64,000 nucleotides of DNA from an uncultured delta proteobacterium (lineage in GTDB: Bacteria > Myxococcota_A > Polyangia > Haliangiales > Haliangiaceae): positions 1 to 64,000 of the forward strand of contig CAADGB010000043.1 in NCBI GenBank assembly GCA_900696455.1, written 5' to 3'. Position numbers and translations under genes: made by a program. Positions within the stretch are counted from its first letter, which is position 1. Each line of letters opens with the position of its first letter. This document shows positions 63,674-64,000 of the stretch, piece after piece. Below the pieces are notes generated by a model that saw only the letters and a list, made by a program, of their open reading frames with translations, was not told the DNA's origin and did not search any database.

Positions 63674-64000
63674 GTGCGGGTGAGCTTCCTCGATGGCAAC
63701 GAGCCGCGCGCGGCCGAGCTGCGCCGCATCGCGCCCGCGCTGGAGCTCGAGCTGGTCGGCCTGCCGTCGGGGTACTCGACCAGCGCCCCCGACCCCGCCG
63801 AGCGCGCCCGCGGCATGGTGCTGGCCGCCGACGTCTTCCCGTGCATCGCCGAGGCCGTCGATCTCACGACCGTCGCCGGCGACAGCCTGCGCCTCGAGCT
63901 CGACTCGGAGAACGACAACCGCTTCTGCCGGTGGTGGCGCGAGACCCCGGTGCGCTTCCACCTGTGCGTCGCCCTGCGCACCGCCGCCGACGCCGAGGTC
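63674..64000 (+). CDS. Partial hypothetical protein, runs off the window
   Basis: 109 residues from GTG 63674 to the end of the window with no stop (MRVSFLDGNEPRAAELRRIA at the start; SENDNRFCRWWRETPVRFHL near the end). The composition looks coding. No family recognised. Divergent from the lipoprotein gene at 63582. An overlapping minus-strand frame exists but reads as Arg/Ser-rich shadow. Confidence 0.5.
   Translation, partial: MRVSFLDGNEPRAAELRRIAPALELELVGLPSGYSTSAPDPAERARGMVLAADVFPCIAEAVDLTTVAGDSLRLELDSENDNRFCRWWRETPVRFHLCVALRTAADAEV

Overview
The window comes from a very GC-rich bacterium. The gene types suggest a predatory or soil member of the Myxococcota: Hanks-type Ser/Thr kinases with membrane tails, many lipoproteins with Asp/Ala/Pro-rich linkers, a DUF2381-like protein next to a kinase, and DUF4157 cargo proteins. 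The taxonomy is inferred from style, not from a marker gene.

Layout. (1) About 1-5.6 kb is ordinary chromosome: a DJ-1/PfpI protein, a cytidylate-kinase-like protein, a hypothetical, malate dehydrogenase (with an apparent frameshift at its last codons) and a membrane Ser/Thr kinase. (2) 5.6-6.8 kb is a junction holding an inverted-repeat remnant, a ferritin-like gene and a small lipoprotein. (3) 19.1 down to 7.3 kb (minus strand) is one ten-gene operon, almost every gene overlapping the next: a large Ig-like lipoprotein, two smaller lipoproteins, a Ser/Thr kinase, a DUF2381/TraN-like protein, an outer-membrane beta-barrel, a membrane PH-like protein, an HNH_repeat protein and two unknowns. 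(4) Divergent from it, 19.4-29.1 kb encodes a 1978-residue DUF4157 protein carrying an adenosine-deaminase-like domain, then a zinc-ribbon/pentapeptide protein, a membrane protein and an FHA protein with a degenerate sigma54-type ATPase domain. (5) 29.3-33.2 kb is a second plus-strand set that shares a 47-bp upstream element with the toxin gene. It includes a second DUF4157-style cargo with a peptidoglycan-binding motif and an ECF-sigma-like protein. (6) 34.4-49.1 kb is a plus-strand array of about 15 mostly unrecognised genes: Pro/Ala-rich proteins, tail-anchored small proteins, an M23 peptidase, a lytic transglycosylase, an excisionase-like HTH and polyvalent-type proteins, one ending in a GIY-YIG nuclease domain. 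A roughly 80-residue domain recurs six times in five of these proteins. (7) A tyrosine integrase (49.2-50.4 kb) and a GNAT-like gene close the region. (8) 51.2-64 kb is ordinary chromosome again: MscS channel, RpiB-like, thioesterase, OmpA-like, amine oxidase, NmrA/LysR pair, C69 peptidase.

Interpretation. Regions 2-7 look like one integrated accessory block, or two abutting ones. Short sequence modules shared by 5.96-6.03 kb and 51.01-51.11 kb hint at its edges. The toxin half resembles a polymorphic-toxin or contractile-injection cargo locus under kinase/FHA control, although no sheath, tube or baseplate genes are present. The integrase half has cell-wall-cutting enzymes and polyvalent-type domains as in phages and conjugative elements, but no recognisable capsid, terminase, replication or conjugation ATPase. 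It is the best candidate here for an undescribed element. No tRNA, rRNA or CRISPR array was seen.
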